From the NCBI RefSeq assembly GCF_042432445.1, contig NZ_JBHLXE010000108.1, positions 62,001 through 126,000 of the forward strand: DNA of 64,000 nt, in the 5' to 3' direction. The notes beneath the pieces were generated by a model that was not told the DNA's origin, did no database searches, and was given only the letters and a program-made list of their open reading frames with translations. Positions 34,729 to 43,215 of the stretch are shown piece by piece; position 1 is the stretch's first letter; each line of letters begins with the position of its first letter. The translations under genes and the position numbers were made by a program. The DNA comes from Thorsellia kenyensis (GTDB taxonomy: Bacteria; Pseudomonadota; Gammaproteobacteria; Enterobacterales; Thorselliaceae).

Positions 34729-35391
34729 TTATCTACAGGCATCTTTCATGGTTTTAATGATAGTCGCGTAATCAGGTTTACCAAAAATGGCTGAACCCGC
34801 AACAAAAGTATCTGCTCCTGCTTTAAAAATTGATTGGATGTTATATTCGGTGACTCCTCCATCGACAGATAAACGAATGTTGAGATTATTTTCGTTAATT
34901 TTTCTTCTTATATCAGTGATTTTTTTTAGTGCTGACGGGAGAAATTTTTGACCACCAAAACCTGGGTTAACAGACATCACTAGTATCAAATCAAGCTTGT
35001 CCATAATATAATCTAAACAGTCAATTGAGGTTGCAGGATTCAAAGCAATTCCCGCTTGGCAGCCTAAATCTTTAATCATCTGCAAGTTTCTATCTAAATG
35101 AATTGTTGCTTCTGGATGAATCGTGATTAAAGAAGCCCCTGCCTTGGCAAAGTCTTGAATCATATTTTCAACAGGAGATACCATTAAATGTACGTCAATA
35201 GGTGCAGTGATACCGTCTTTTCTTAATGCTTCACAAATCATAGGGCCAAAACTTAGGTTAGGGACATAATGATTGTCCATTACATCAAAGTGTATCCATT
35301 CAGCGCCTGCGTCAAGTACAGTTCTTGTTTCTTCACCGAGCTTTGCAAAATTAGCGGCTAAAATTGAGGGGGCAATAATGGGTAGATGCAT
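34729..35391 (-). CDS. rpe: Ribulose-phosphate 3-epimerase
   Basis: Pentose phosphate pathway TIM barrel of 220 residues: IIAPSILAANFAKLGEE, IHFDVMDNHYVPNLS, DVHLMVSP, LVMSVNPGFGGQKF and LSVDGGVTEYNI carry the metal-binding His/Asp residues. AAGGAG precedes ATG 35391. It is 15 bases after dam. Confidence 0.97.
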   Translation of the reverse strand: MHLPIIAPSILAANFAKLGEETRTVLDAGAEWIHFDVMDNHYVPNLSFGPMICEALRKDGITAPIDVHLMVSPVENMIQDFAKAGASLITIHPEATIHLDRNLQMIKDLGCQAGIALNPATSIDCLDYIMDKLDLILVMSVNPGFGGQKFLPSALKKITDIRRKINENNLNIRLSVDGGVTEYNIQSIFKAGADTFVAGSAIFGKPDYATIIKTMKDACR

Positions 35392-35406
35392 AATCACTCC
35401 TTATGG

Positions 35407-36240
35407 TTAATTGGGATAATAGATAGCTAAAATTTCTTTGACTTCAGGCCTTTTCCCTTGGCTATTGATTAAGCGCCTGACCTTATGACTGTAAAGTGTA
35501 GCATCATCATACCACTCTCTTGTTTGTGGAGTGTCATGATTTGAAATTAGCACAGTAGATTTTTTTTGTAAGCTATTTTTTTTTGCTAATTCAATCAATT
35601 TTCTTTGACTCTCAATACTAAAATCATCGGTGTGATAGCTTGTAAAACTTAATCCCTCTGTCAGAGGTGCATAAGGAGGATCACAGTAAATAATAGAATT
35701 ATTTGGGGCTAAGTCAAATATCTGTTCAAAAGGATAATTGTAAAAAGTGGCATTTTGGGCTTTTTTAGAAAAATATAATATTTTTTCTTTGTTAAAAGTG
35801 ACCTTCTTATAACTTCCAAAAGGGACATTAAAGATGCCTTTTTTGTTATAACGACATAGGCCATTAAAACCAAATTTATTTAAATAGAGAAAAATCACAG
35901 CTCGCTCATAAGTGTCTTTACTGAGATTGAATTTTTCTCTAAATTCGTAAAAAGTATCGGGATTATTATTGGCTGGCCTAAATAAAGCCTCAGCATCTTT
36001 AATATATGCTTTTGCTTCATTTTGTATAATCTTATAAAGGTTAATTAAGTCTGAATTAATGTCATTGAGTATATAGTGCTCATAGTGGGTATTAAGGAAA
36101 ACACTTCCCGCGCCAATAAAAGGCTCTACAAAAACATCAGAAGAGGGAAAATGAGGCGTTAAAAAATCTAACACTTTATATTTGCCACCTGCCCATTTTA
36201 AAAAAGGCCTCTGCTTATCATTGACTTTTGCTCTCAACAT
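35407..36240 (-). CDS. dam: DNA adenine methylase (GATC)
   Basis: Methylates adenine in GATC; used in mismatch repair and replication timing. The 277 residues (E. coli 278) show PFLKWAGGKYKVL (motif I), VEPFIGAGSVFLN, and the catalytic DPPY in IIYCDPPYAPL. The start at 36240 gives a family-length protein. The open frame continues upstream inside damX, but that part is not Dam-like. Eight bases separate it from damX. Confidence 0.96.
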   Translation of the reverse strand: MLRAKVNDKQRPFLKWAGGKYKVLDFLTPHFPSSDVFVEPFIGAGSVFLNTHYEHYILNDINSDLINLYKIIQNEAKAYIKDAEALFRPANNNPDTFYEFREKFNLSKDTYERAVIFLYLNKFGFNGLCRYNKKGIFNVPFGSYKKVTFNKEKILYFSKKAQNATFYNYPFEQIFDLAPNNSIIYCDPPYAPLTEGLSFTSYHTDDFSIESQRKLIELAKKNSLQKKSTVLISNHDTPQTREWYDDATLYSHKVRRLINSQGKRPEVKEILAIYYPN

Positions 36241-36248
36241 TTTCTCTC

Positions 36249-37508
36249 TTAAGGGGACTTTCTTACCCATGGATGATTTGCTTGTATTTTGCTCGGTAAA
36301 GTTTGTATAGCATTTTTTGCTTCCTGGGCTGAGGCGTAATGCCCTGTTACTAATACATACCAACGTGAACCATTATTTGTTGTTTCAATGACTCGAGCCG
36401 TGATAAGATTTTGAGATACAGCCAGTTTTCTCAAGCCTTCAGGAGAGGCAGCTGAAGCCACTTGAATTGTATAATTTCCCCCCCGTCCATTATTTATTTT
36501 TACAGGCTTGCTATACATCTGCTCTGTTTTTTTAGTTTGTTTTTGCGTAGATTTAGCAGCAGGTTTTTGTGCTTTAGAAGAATCTATTTGGGGTGTTGAA
36601 TGATTAGTTTGTAATTTAGGTGTTGTCTTTTGAGCAGGCAATTGTTGGTTTTTTTGACTTATGTTAGGCACAGGTTCAACTGCCGGTTTATTTTGTGGGA
36701 TTTCCGCCTGTTGATTTAACTGCTGTTGTAGTTGTTGTGCGATGACGGTATTATTTTCCTGTTTAACTATAGCCGTTTCAGGTTGTAAAATAGGCGTTGA
36801 TCTCGTATTATTTGATTGAACTTGAGATGGATTGGTCGACTTACCTTGGGCCGACGAAGACTGTTTAATCACTGTGGTTGAATTTACGTTTGGCGAAATT
36901 TGTACTGCTTGGGTATTTAATTCCACCGCAGGAGTTGTTTGTATGACAGTGGTTTTAGTATTGGGTGTTATGACTTGTCTTGTGATATTTGTTTCAGGCG
37001 TCGAAGGTGTTTGTTTATTCCTATCGGAAGTTGTTTGAGTAGCTACTGTAGGTAGCGTTGTTTTTACTCCTTGAGTAACAAGACTAGATGCTTCATTTGG
37101 CTGCTTCTTGACATTATTCTCCACGCCTTTTGGTGAGACTTGTGGATTATTAGGATCTACACCATCAATTAAAGGGGGTTCGTTATTTGCATAAATAAGA
37201 GGTAAATTGGACTGTATAGTTTGATTAATGATTTTTTCACTCGTCAGATTATCGTTCGACTGATTATTTGCAATTTGGTTATCATCAGACGTAACAACTT
37301 CGGGTATATCAAGAGATAATTCAAGTGGCATTTCTTGTACTTCATTCATTGGCTTAGAGTCTTGCATCAAAAACCAGGTACCCACTGAGATCACTGTCAA
37401 TAATAAAAACAACGCAATTAAATACACATACAATTTAACATGGCTCTTTTTTTTCTTATTTCCTAATCTGTTTATTCTAATTTTTTGTTCGAATTCCATC
37501 TGTTCCAT
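36249..37508 (-). CDS. damX: DamX-like SPOR-domain division protein
   Basis: 419 residues: a short cytoplasmic basic start, one membrane helix (about 24-49), a long Gln/Asn/Thr/Pro-rich periplasmic linker, and a C-terminal SPOR domain (about 342-419; GGNYTIQVASAASPEGL, RWYVLVTGHY). SPOR domains bind denuded peptidoglycan at the division site. It lacks the AAA-type N-terminal domain, as in E. coli DamX. GAGG precedes the start. The linker is low in complexity and likely variable. Confidence 0.9.
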   Translation of the reverse strand: MEQMEFEQKIRINRLGNKKKKSHVKLYVYLIALFLLLTVISVGTWFLMQDSKPMNEVQEMPLELSLDIPEVVTSDDNQIANNQSNDNLTSEKIINQTIQSNLPLIYANNEPPLIDGVDPNNPQVSPKGVENNVKKQPNEASSLVTQGVKTTLPTVATQTTSDRNKQTPSTPETNITRQVITPNTKTTVIQTTPAVELNTQAVQISPNVNSTTVIKQSSSAQGKSTNPSQVQSNNTRSTPILQPETAIVKQENNTVIAQQLQQQLNQQAEIPQNKPAVEPVPNISQKNQQLPAQKTTPKLQTNHSTPQIDSSKAQKPAAKSTQKQTKKTEQMYSKPVKINNGRGGNYTIQVASAASPEGLRKLAVSQNLITARVIETTNNGSRWYVLVTGHYASAQEAKNAIQTLPSKIQANHPWVRKSP

Positions 37509-37648
37509 ATCTAACCTCTATTTAGATTTTGTACCATAATCACTTATTATAACGTATGTGACATAAAAATTCTTCAATAATACCCCTATATTTCTATGGT
37601 GATAGCAAATGTTGACGGTTTAAAAATTAAAATATACTTTGATAACAA

Positions 37649-38749
37649 TTACTTTGAGCAACGCTCAATGGCGTGTAAGATAATTTGTTGATCTACATTA
37701 TTTTTGACAACACTTTGGCCAATTTCTATGGGCAAAACAAGTCGTAATTTACCTTCAAGTACTTTTTTATCTCTTAGCATATGGGGAATATAATCATTCG
37801 CGGTCATTTCGCTAGGCGCAAGGATTGGAAGGTTAGCTTTTTTCAATAAATTTTTCACTCTAATCAAAGATTCGCTGTGCATTAATCCTAATTTCAAAGA
37901 CGTTTCACAAGCCATTAGCATTCCAACGGATACCGCTTCTCCATGAAGCCATTTACCGTAACCTAAATGTGCCTCTATTGCATGACCATAGGTATGCCCC
38001 AAATTTAATAAAGCCCTATCTCCTTGCTCAGTCTCATCTCTCATAACGACATCGGCTTTTAATTCGCAACAACGTTTAATTGTATAGACGAGGGCATTCT
38101 CATCAAGATCCATAATATGTTCAATATTTTCTTCTAACCATTCAAAGAAGGGTAAGTCGAAGATTATCCCATATTTTATCACTTCTGCTAATCCAGCACT
38201 GAATTCCCTTGGTGGAAGTGTCTTTAAACAATCAGTATCAATAATAACGGATTTTGGTTGGTAAAAAGCCCCAATCATATTTTTTCCTAATGGATGATTA
38301 ACGGCTGTTTTTCCACCTACAGATGAGTCAACTTGTGATAGGAGTGTTGTAGGTATTTGAACAAAAGGGATTCCCCTTTGATAACAGGCGCTTGCAAAAC
38401 CGACTAAATCACCAATAACCCCTCCACCTAGTGCAATTAATAAGGAATCTCGACCAAATGAGTGTTCTAACAATTCGGTAAATACCGTATTTAAAATATC
38501 AAGGGATTTATACTCTTCTCCGTCTGGTAATATTGTGTGTAAGACTCTATTTTCATTCGATGATAATTGAGCTTTGATTCCCTCGAGGTACAGAGGCGAA
38601 ATTGTTTCATTCGTGACTATCATTATATTTTTTTTAGAGCGCCAAAGAGAAAAAAAGGCTTTATTTTTAAAAAGACCTGGCTGAATATAAATAGGGTAAC
38701 TTCTTTCATCCAAGCTTACAATTAGAGATGGTTCAGTAGTGTTTGCCAT
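37649..38749 (-). CDS. aroB: 3-dehydroquinate synthase
   Basis: Second step of the shikimate route (NAD+, metal). Motifs are LPDGEEYKSL, LIALGGGVIGDLVGFAA-type GGGVIGDLVGFAS, TTLLSQVDSSVGGKT, NLGHTYGHAIE and WLHGEAVSVGM. ATG 38749 with GAGG nine bases upstream fits the family N-terminus. An ATG at 38764 overlaps the aroK stop and would add five residues. Both would couple translation with aroK. Confidence 0.96.
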   Translation of the reverse strand: MANTTEPSLIVSLDERSYPIYIQPGLFKNKAFFSLWRSKKNIMIVTNETISPLYLEGIKAQLSSNENRVLHTILPDGEEYKSLDILNTVFTELLEHSFGRDSLLIALGGGVIGDLVGFASACYQRGIPFVQIPTTLLSQVDSSVGGKTAVNHPLGKNMIGAFYQPKSVIIDTDCLKTLPPREFSAGLAEVIKYGIIFDLPFFEWLEENIEHIMDLDENALVYTIKRCCELKADVVMRDETEQGDRALLNLGHTYGHAIEAHLGYGKWLHGEAVSVGMLMACETSLKLGLMHSESLIRVKNLLKKANLPILAPSEMTANDYIPHMLRDKKVLEGKLRLVLPIEIGQSVVKNNVDQQIILHAIERCSK

Positions 38750-38763
38750 GAAATTTATCCTCA

Positions 38764-39300
38764 TTAAACCCTTACAGGGTCAACTTTAAATTTTTCTTCA
38801 ATTGCCTCTATGATGAGAAGAGCAACATTTTTCGGTTTATGATTATCTGTTTGAATTATGATATGTGCGGTTGATTCATAAAGTGGATTGCGCTCTAAAG
38901 CTAACGATTCTAAAAGTTCCTTTTTAGATGCAGCATTTTGTAATAGAGGCCTTTTTGTGTCATTTTTAGTTCTTTGTAATTGTTTTTCAACACTCGTTGC
39001 CAGATAAACAACGATGCCATTTTCCTGAATAAGCAGTCTATTTTTTCCAGATTTAATAGCACCACCACCGGTAGAAAGAATGATGGGGTGTTTTTCGCAT
39101 AATTGAGCGATCATTTTTTCTTCACGCAATCTAAATCCAGCTTCCCCTTCCACATCGAAAATCCAGCTGATATTAATACCAGCTTTTGATTCTATTTCAT
39201 CATCAGAATCATAAAAGGGCCTATCTAACATTTGGGCTAGATGCTTACCAATAGTTGTTTTGCCTGCGGCCATAGGGCCAATCAATATGATATTTTTCAT
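38764..39300 (-). CDS. aroK: Shikimate kinase
   Basis: 178 residues: P-loop GPMAAGKTT, substrate-binding DSDDEIE, FRLREEKMI, LSTGGGAI and the lid with RPLL. It phosphorylates shikimate. First gene of the leftward aroK-aroB-damX-dam-rpe-gph group, with its promoter presumably in 39301-39400. Confidence 0.96.
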   Translation of the reverse strand: MKNIILIGPMAAGKTTIGKHLAQMLDRPFYDSDDEIESKAGINISWIFDVEGEAGFRLREEKMIAQLCEKHPIILSTGGGAIKSGKNRLLIQENGIVVYLATSVEKQLQRTKNDTKRPLLQNAASKKELLESLALERNPLYESTAHIIIQTDNHKPKNVALLIIEAIEEKFKVDPVRV

Positions 39301-39768
39301 TATTTATATGCTTATTTATATTGTGAATATCTGGATAGCTATGAATCTAATCTACTGCATGCCGTTATAAAGTATGCATGCTTATTGTTATTCAGTCTGT
39401 TTCAGTAAATGAATTTAAGGCGAACTTTATTGTACATAGTTTTTTATAGCAGTAGAATTATGAATCACTGATTAGTTTATTTAAATTAGCAATAAATTTA
39501 TGCTAAAAAATATTTAGTTAAATTATGACACTAAAAGCATATAATATCTATCATCTTATCTTGATAGCATCATAATGAGGTTCATATTTTTTGATTTGCT
39601 AAAAGATATTGAAAATTTAATCTGTTACAATATTCATTCTTAAGATCATCTTGAAAAAATATACCCCTTTATAATATGCATTTTGATACGTTTTAGCAGA
39701 AAATTTTTCAGTGACTGAGTTATTATTACATTAATTAAGATATATCAATTATTGAGGCAAAGAGTGTT
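39301..39768. other. Divergent intergenic region aroK / zapB
   Basis: 468 AT-rich bases that must carry promoters for both sides. A TATAAT at about 39670 is preceded by TTGAAA with a spacer of only 13, so it is not a convincing promoter. No ORF or strong hairpin was seen. Confidence 0.35.
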
Positions 39769-40188
39769 ATGAATATTTTAGAACAATTAGAAACGCGTAT
39801 CTCACAACTTTTAGAAAACATGAGTCTTATGCAGATGGAGATTGATGAGCTTACCGATAAAAATACATACCTACAAAATAAGATAGCCCAAACAGAAGAA
39901 TTAGAAGCTGAAGTAATAAAAATTCGTGCAGAACAAGCCTTGTGGCATCAAAGATTGCAGCAACTTTTAGGGAAAATAGATGATGTCACAGTTTCTGATG
40001 AACAACCTCAAGAGCAAACATTATCAGCCAATCAAATGCATGACAGCATTCACAGTGCAGATGCTTCCAAAATAGGGACTCAGGAGTTGCCACAATTGAA
40101 TGAAGAAGAAATGCCTTTTTTTGATATAAATCAAAATTTCACCCCAGATGAGACAAGTAGTGATTATAAGAAACAGCCATTAGTTTAA
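39769..40188 (+). CDS. zapB: Division protein ZapB with C-terminal extension
   Basis: Residues 1-74 align with the whole of E. coli ZapB (81 residues): LEQLETRISQLLENMSLMQM, EIDELTDKN, and the end LWHQRLQQLLGKIDDV. It is a coiled coil throughout. ZapB joins the Z-ring through ZapA and contacts MatP at the terminus region. The last ~65 residues are an acidic, Gln/Ser-rich tail absent from E. coli. matP lies 690 bases downstream on the same strand. The start has GGCAAAGAG upstream. Confidence 0.85.
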   Translation: MNILEQLETRISQLLENMSLMQMEIDELTDKNTYLQNKIAQTEELEAEVIKIRAEQALWHQRLQQLLGKIDDVTVSDEQPQEQTLSANQMHDSIHSADASKIGTQELPQLNEEEMPFFDINQNFTPDETSSDYKKQPLV

Positions 40189-40243
40189 CACTTAAAATGC
40201 ATCATTGAGTTATGTTATTGAGTTTTAAATCTATGAGGTTTCT

Positions 40244-40858
40244 ATGCATTTATTGTATTGGCTTGATATTTTAGGCACCGCTGTATTTGCTATTTCAGGA
40301 GTTTTGCTTGCTGGTAGACTAAAAATGGATCCTTTCGGTGTACTTGTCCTAGGGACTGTCACCGCGATAGGTGGTGGTACGATTAGAGACTTATTATTAG
40401 ATGTTCCCGTTTTTTGGATTGTTGATTCTACTGATTTAATCATCGCGATTGTTACTTGTTTTGCAACCATTGTTCTGGTTAGAAGGCCGAATACATTGCC
40501 TAAATGGATTTTGCCGGTCCTTGATGCGATAGGTCTTGCTGTTTTCGTAGGTATTGGTGTGAATAAAGCTCTTACTCAAGAAGTTAATGCACTTGTTGCA
40601 GTTTGCATGGGTGTTCTGACCGGAGTGGGTGGGGGAATGATACGTGATACTCTTGCCCGAGAAATCCCTATGATTCTGCGCAAAGAAGTTTATGCGACAG
40701 CTTGTATTATTGGTGGTGCTATTCATGCCCTAAGTTATTTATATTTTGAATTAAGTATGCCAATGGCAACCCTATTGGGTATTCTTGCAACGCTGAGTAT
40801 TAGGTTGACTGCTATTCGTTGGCGACTTCAATTACCCACATTTGCTTTAGAAAATTAG
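40244..40858 (+). CDS. TRIC-family membrane protein (YadS/YicG-like, UPF0126)
   Basis: 204 residues, about seven membrane helices made of two inverted repeats. GTAVFAISGVLLAGR / TAIGGGTIRDLLLD in the first half is mirrored by DAIGLAVFVGIGV / GVGGGMIRDTLAREIP in the second. These glycine-rich kinked helices define the trimeric intracellular cation channel family; bacterial members conduct K+ or act on glycine. It sits between zapB and matP, 55 and 17 bases away, so it is probably co-transcribed. No division role is known. Confidence 0.88.
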   Translation: MHLLYWLDILGTAVFAISGVLLAGRLKMDPFGVLVLGTVTAIGGGTIRDLLLDVPVFWIVDSTDLIIAIVTCFATIVLVRRPNTLPKWILPVLDAIGLAVFVGIGVNKALTQEVNALVAVCMGVLTGVGGGMIRDTLAREIPMILRKEVYATACIIGGAIHALSYLYFELSMPMATLLGILATLSIRLTAIRWRLQLPTFALEN

Positions 40859-40875
40859 TCGCGAGATGATATGCT

Positions 40876-41325
40876 ATGAAATATAAAAAACTTGAAAACT
40901 TAGAGTCTGGCTGGAAATGGCAATATCTTGTTAATAAAAATCATGAGGGTATTCCAATCTCTAAATACCAAGTCTTAAGCGAACAGCAAGAGGCAGTAAA
41001 TAAACTCTTTTTAATTGAAAATAAGCCTGAAGAAATTGCTAAATGGCTTGATGAAAATCTAAATCCAGATCTTGTGGTGAAACTTAATCAAGCTATTCGT
41101 GCTAGGAGAAAGCGCTATTTTAATGCTGAGAATAAGTTTAATCGAAAAAAATCAATTGATCTTGAATATTCTGTGTGGCATCGATTATCAAGTTTATCAC
41201 AAAAACGGCATAAAACTTTATCTGAGACTATTATTCAACTAATTGAAGAAGCCGAAGAAAAGGATAAATATGTTGAGCATCTTGCAAATGTTAAAAACGA
41301 TTTGTTAGATATATTGAAAAAATAG
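40876..41325 (+). CDS. matP: Macrodomain Ter protein MatP
   Basis: Organises the chromosome terminus by binding matS sites. The 149 residues (E. coli 150) align end to end: MKYKKLENLESGWKWQYL, an ARRKRYFNAENKFNRKKSID ribbon-helix-helix lead-in, LEYSVWHRL, KTLSETIIQLIEEAE and a C-terminal coiled coil. It is normally found only with Dam/SeqA/MukBEF-bearing relatives, which fits the dam gene here. A terminator follows. Confidence 0.96.
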   Translation: MKYKKLENLESGWKWQYLVNKNHEGIPISKYQVLSEQQEAVNKLFLIENKPEEIAKWLDENLNPDLVVKLNQAIRARRKRYFNAENKFNRKKSIDLEYSVWHRLSSLSQKRHKTLSETIIQLIEEAEEKDKYVEHLANVKNDLLDILKK

Positions 41326-41404
41326 AATCAGAGTGAATTCATTATTCAAATAACGATTTAATTCTTTGTGCTTATTTTTAGTGGGTTAATCAATATATAA
41401 TTTC

Positions 41405-41440
41405 ATCTTAGCTAGTATGCGAATAAGCTAAGATTTTTAT
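41405..41440 (+). terminator. Terminator after matP
   Basis: ATCTTAGCT (41405-41413), a 12-base loop, AGCTAAGAT (41426-41434), then TTTTATTATTTTT. Nine-bp perfect stem. Confidence 0.82.
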
Positions 41441-41445
41441 TATTT

Positions 41446-42609
41446 TTAATTATTTGCTTTATTAAAGATAAGGCTCTCGTTTTCTTGCTTTTTACGTAAG
41501 GTTCTCTTAGTTCTGTCAATTACATCTCCGGCTAATTGTCCACAAGCTGCATCGATATCATCTCCTCGCGTTCTTCTTACAATCGTGATAAATCCTCGCT
41601 CCATTAATACTTTGGCAAATTTATCTATGCGAGTGTTTGAACTTCTTCCATAGGGAGCTCCAGGGAAAGGGTTCCACGGAATGAGATTTATTTTAGCTGG
41701 GGTATCTTTTAAGCAATCTGCTAATTCATGGGCTTGTTCAATGCTATCATTGACACCATTGAGCATGACATACTCTACTGTTACTCTACCATGATTTGCA
41801 TTTGATTTAGCGAGATAACGTCTGACTGATGCCAGAAATGTCTCAATATTATATTTTTTATTGATTGGAACCAGTTCATCTCTTAGAGCGTCGTTCGGGG
41901 CATGTAGAGATATTGCTAAGGCCACATCTATCATGTCTCCTAATTTATCTAAAGCAGGCACTACACCCGAAGTAGATAAAGTTACACGCCGTTTAGATAA
42001 ACCAAAGCCAAGATCATCTAGCATAAGTTCCATTGCAGGAACAACGTGAGCAAGATTTAATAGAGGTTCACCCATTCCCATCATTACAACATTAGTAATT
42101 GGTCTAGATTCAGATAACCGAGTAGCGCCTAAAATTTGAGAAGCTCTCCATACTTGGCCAATAATTTCCCAAACACGTAAATTACGGTTAAACCCTTGCT
42201 GCGCAGTGGAGCAGAAGGTACATTCTAAAGCACAACCAACCTGTGAAGAGACACAAAGAGTTGCTCTATCATGATCAGGAATATAAACCGTTTCTACTTG
42301 CTGCCCACCTACTTGAAAAGCCCACTTAATCGTGCCATCTTTTGCACGTTGTTCTTTTGCAACCGTAGGTGCTTTAATTTCTGCGATTTGTTTCAGTTTT
42401 TCTCTAAGTGATTTGGTGATATCTGTCATTAAATCGAAATCATCATAACAGTAATGATAAATCCAACGCATCACTTGAGTCGCACGAAATGGTTTTTCTC
42501 CTAGCGACACAAAAAATTCTTTCATTTGAGGAAAGGTTAAATCAAGAAGATTAATTTTTTCATTTTTATCTTCTATAACAGGTACAATATTTTCAGATGG
42601 CATGATCAT
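41446..42609 (-). CDS. rlmN: 23S rRNA/tRNA adenine-C2 methyltransferase RlmN
   Basis: A radical-SAM enzyme for A2503 of 23S rRNA and A37 of tRNA. The 387 residues show the CxxxCxxC cluster in VGCALECTFCSTAQQGF, the SAM-binding MGMGEPLLN, LSTSGVVPAL, SLHAPND and the catalytic Cys in DIDAACGQLAG. Two ATGs (42609, 42603) are in frame, with no clear choice. It lies 52 bases past ndk on the same strand. Confidence 0.96.
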   Translation of the reverse strand: MIMPSENIVPVIEDKNEKINLLDLTFPQMKEFFVSLGEKPFRATQVMRWIYHYCYDDFDLMTDITKSLREKLKQIAEIKAPTVAKEQRAKDGTIKWAFQVGGQQVETVYIPDHDRATLCVSSQVGCALECTFCSTAQQGFNRNLRVWEIIGQVWRASQILGATRLSESRPITNVVMMGMGEPLLNLAHVVPAMELMLDDLGFGLSKRRVTLSTSGVVPALDKLGDMIDVALAISLHAPNDALRDELVPINKKYNIETFLASVRRYLAKSNANHGRVTVEYVMLNGVNDSIEQAHELADCLKDTPAKINLIPWNPFPGAPYGRSSNTRIDKFAKVLMERGFITIVRRTRGDDIDAACGQLAGDVIDRTKRTLRKKQENESLIFNKANN

Positions 42610-42626
42610 TTTCGGTGTTTCATTGG

Positions 42627-42655
42627 TGCTGCTTAAGAAAAAACGTTAAGCAGCA
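42627..42655. repeat. Hairpin between ndk and rlmN
   Basis: TGCTGCTTAA (42627-42636) pairs with TTAAGCAGCA (42646-42655). No U-tract follows on the transcribed strand. Likely an mRNA processing or stability hairpin that sets ndk above rlmN. Confidence 0.5.
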
Positions 42656-42661
42656 AAAAAA

Positions 42662-43090
42662 TTAAGAACGAGGACAAATTTCGTTATCAGTAAAGAAATA
42701 AGCGATTTCACGCTGAGCTGACTCTACAGCATCTGAACCATGTACTGCATTTGCTGTAAAGCTATCAGCATAGTCTGCACGAAGTGTTCCAGCTAAGGCA
42801 TTATCAGGATTAGTTGCACCCATTAGGTCACGATGACGAGTTACAGCATTTTCACCTTCTAGTACTTGTACCATTATAGGACCAGAAGTCATAAAATTGA
42901 CTAGCTCGCCAAAAAAAGGACGCTCTTTATGCTCAGCATAAAATCCTTCAGCTTGCTCTTTAGTTAAATGCATCATTTTAGCAGCAATAATTTTAAAGCC
43001 TGCAGCTTCAAAACGAGCATAGATTGCGCCAATAGCATTTTTAGCTACTGCATTAGGTTTAATAATAGAAAAAGTACGTTCGATAGCCAT
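42662..43090 (-). CDS. ndk: Nucleoside diphosphate kinase
   Basis: 142 residues: ERTFSIIKPNAVAKN start, GPIMVQVLEGENAV, LMGATNPDNA, and the phospho-accepting His in ANAVHGSDAVESAQREI. It balances NTP pools. It starts behind a weak GGAG. The order ndk-rlmN is common in gammaproteobacteria. Confidence 0.97.
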   Translation of the reverse strand: MAIERTFSIIKPNAVAKNAIGAIYARFEAAGFKIIAAKMMHLTKEQAEGFYAEHKERPFFGELVNFMTSGPIMVQVLEGENAVTRHRDLMGATNPDNALAGTLRADYADSFTANAVHGSDAVESAQREIAYFFTDNEICPRS

Positions 43091-43215
43091 ATAAAACTCC
43101 TATAATTAGTTAAAACTGTCTTTTGATGGATAAGCAAAAAACAGTAGCCGATAAGTTAAAAACATATTAAAAAAGCAATTATAAATTAAAGATAAAAAAA
43201 GTCTTTAAAAATTTA

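Noticed and set aside
35407..36363. A 318-residue Dam starting inside damX
   Set aside because: The extra N-terminal residues are unlike Dam, and the ATG at 36240 gives the family length of 277.
39650..39675. TTGAAA / TATAAT pair before zapB as a promoter
   Set aside because: The spacer is only about 13 bases, too short for a normal sigma-70 promoter.
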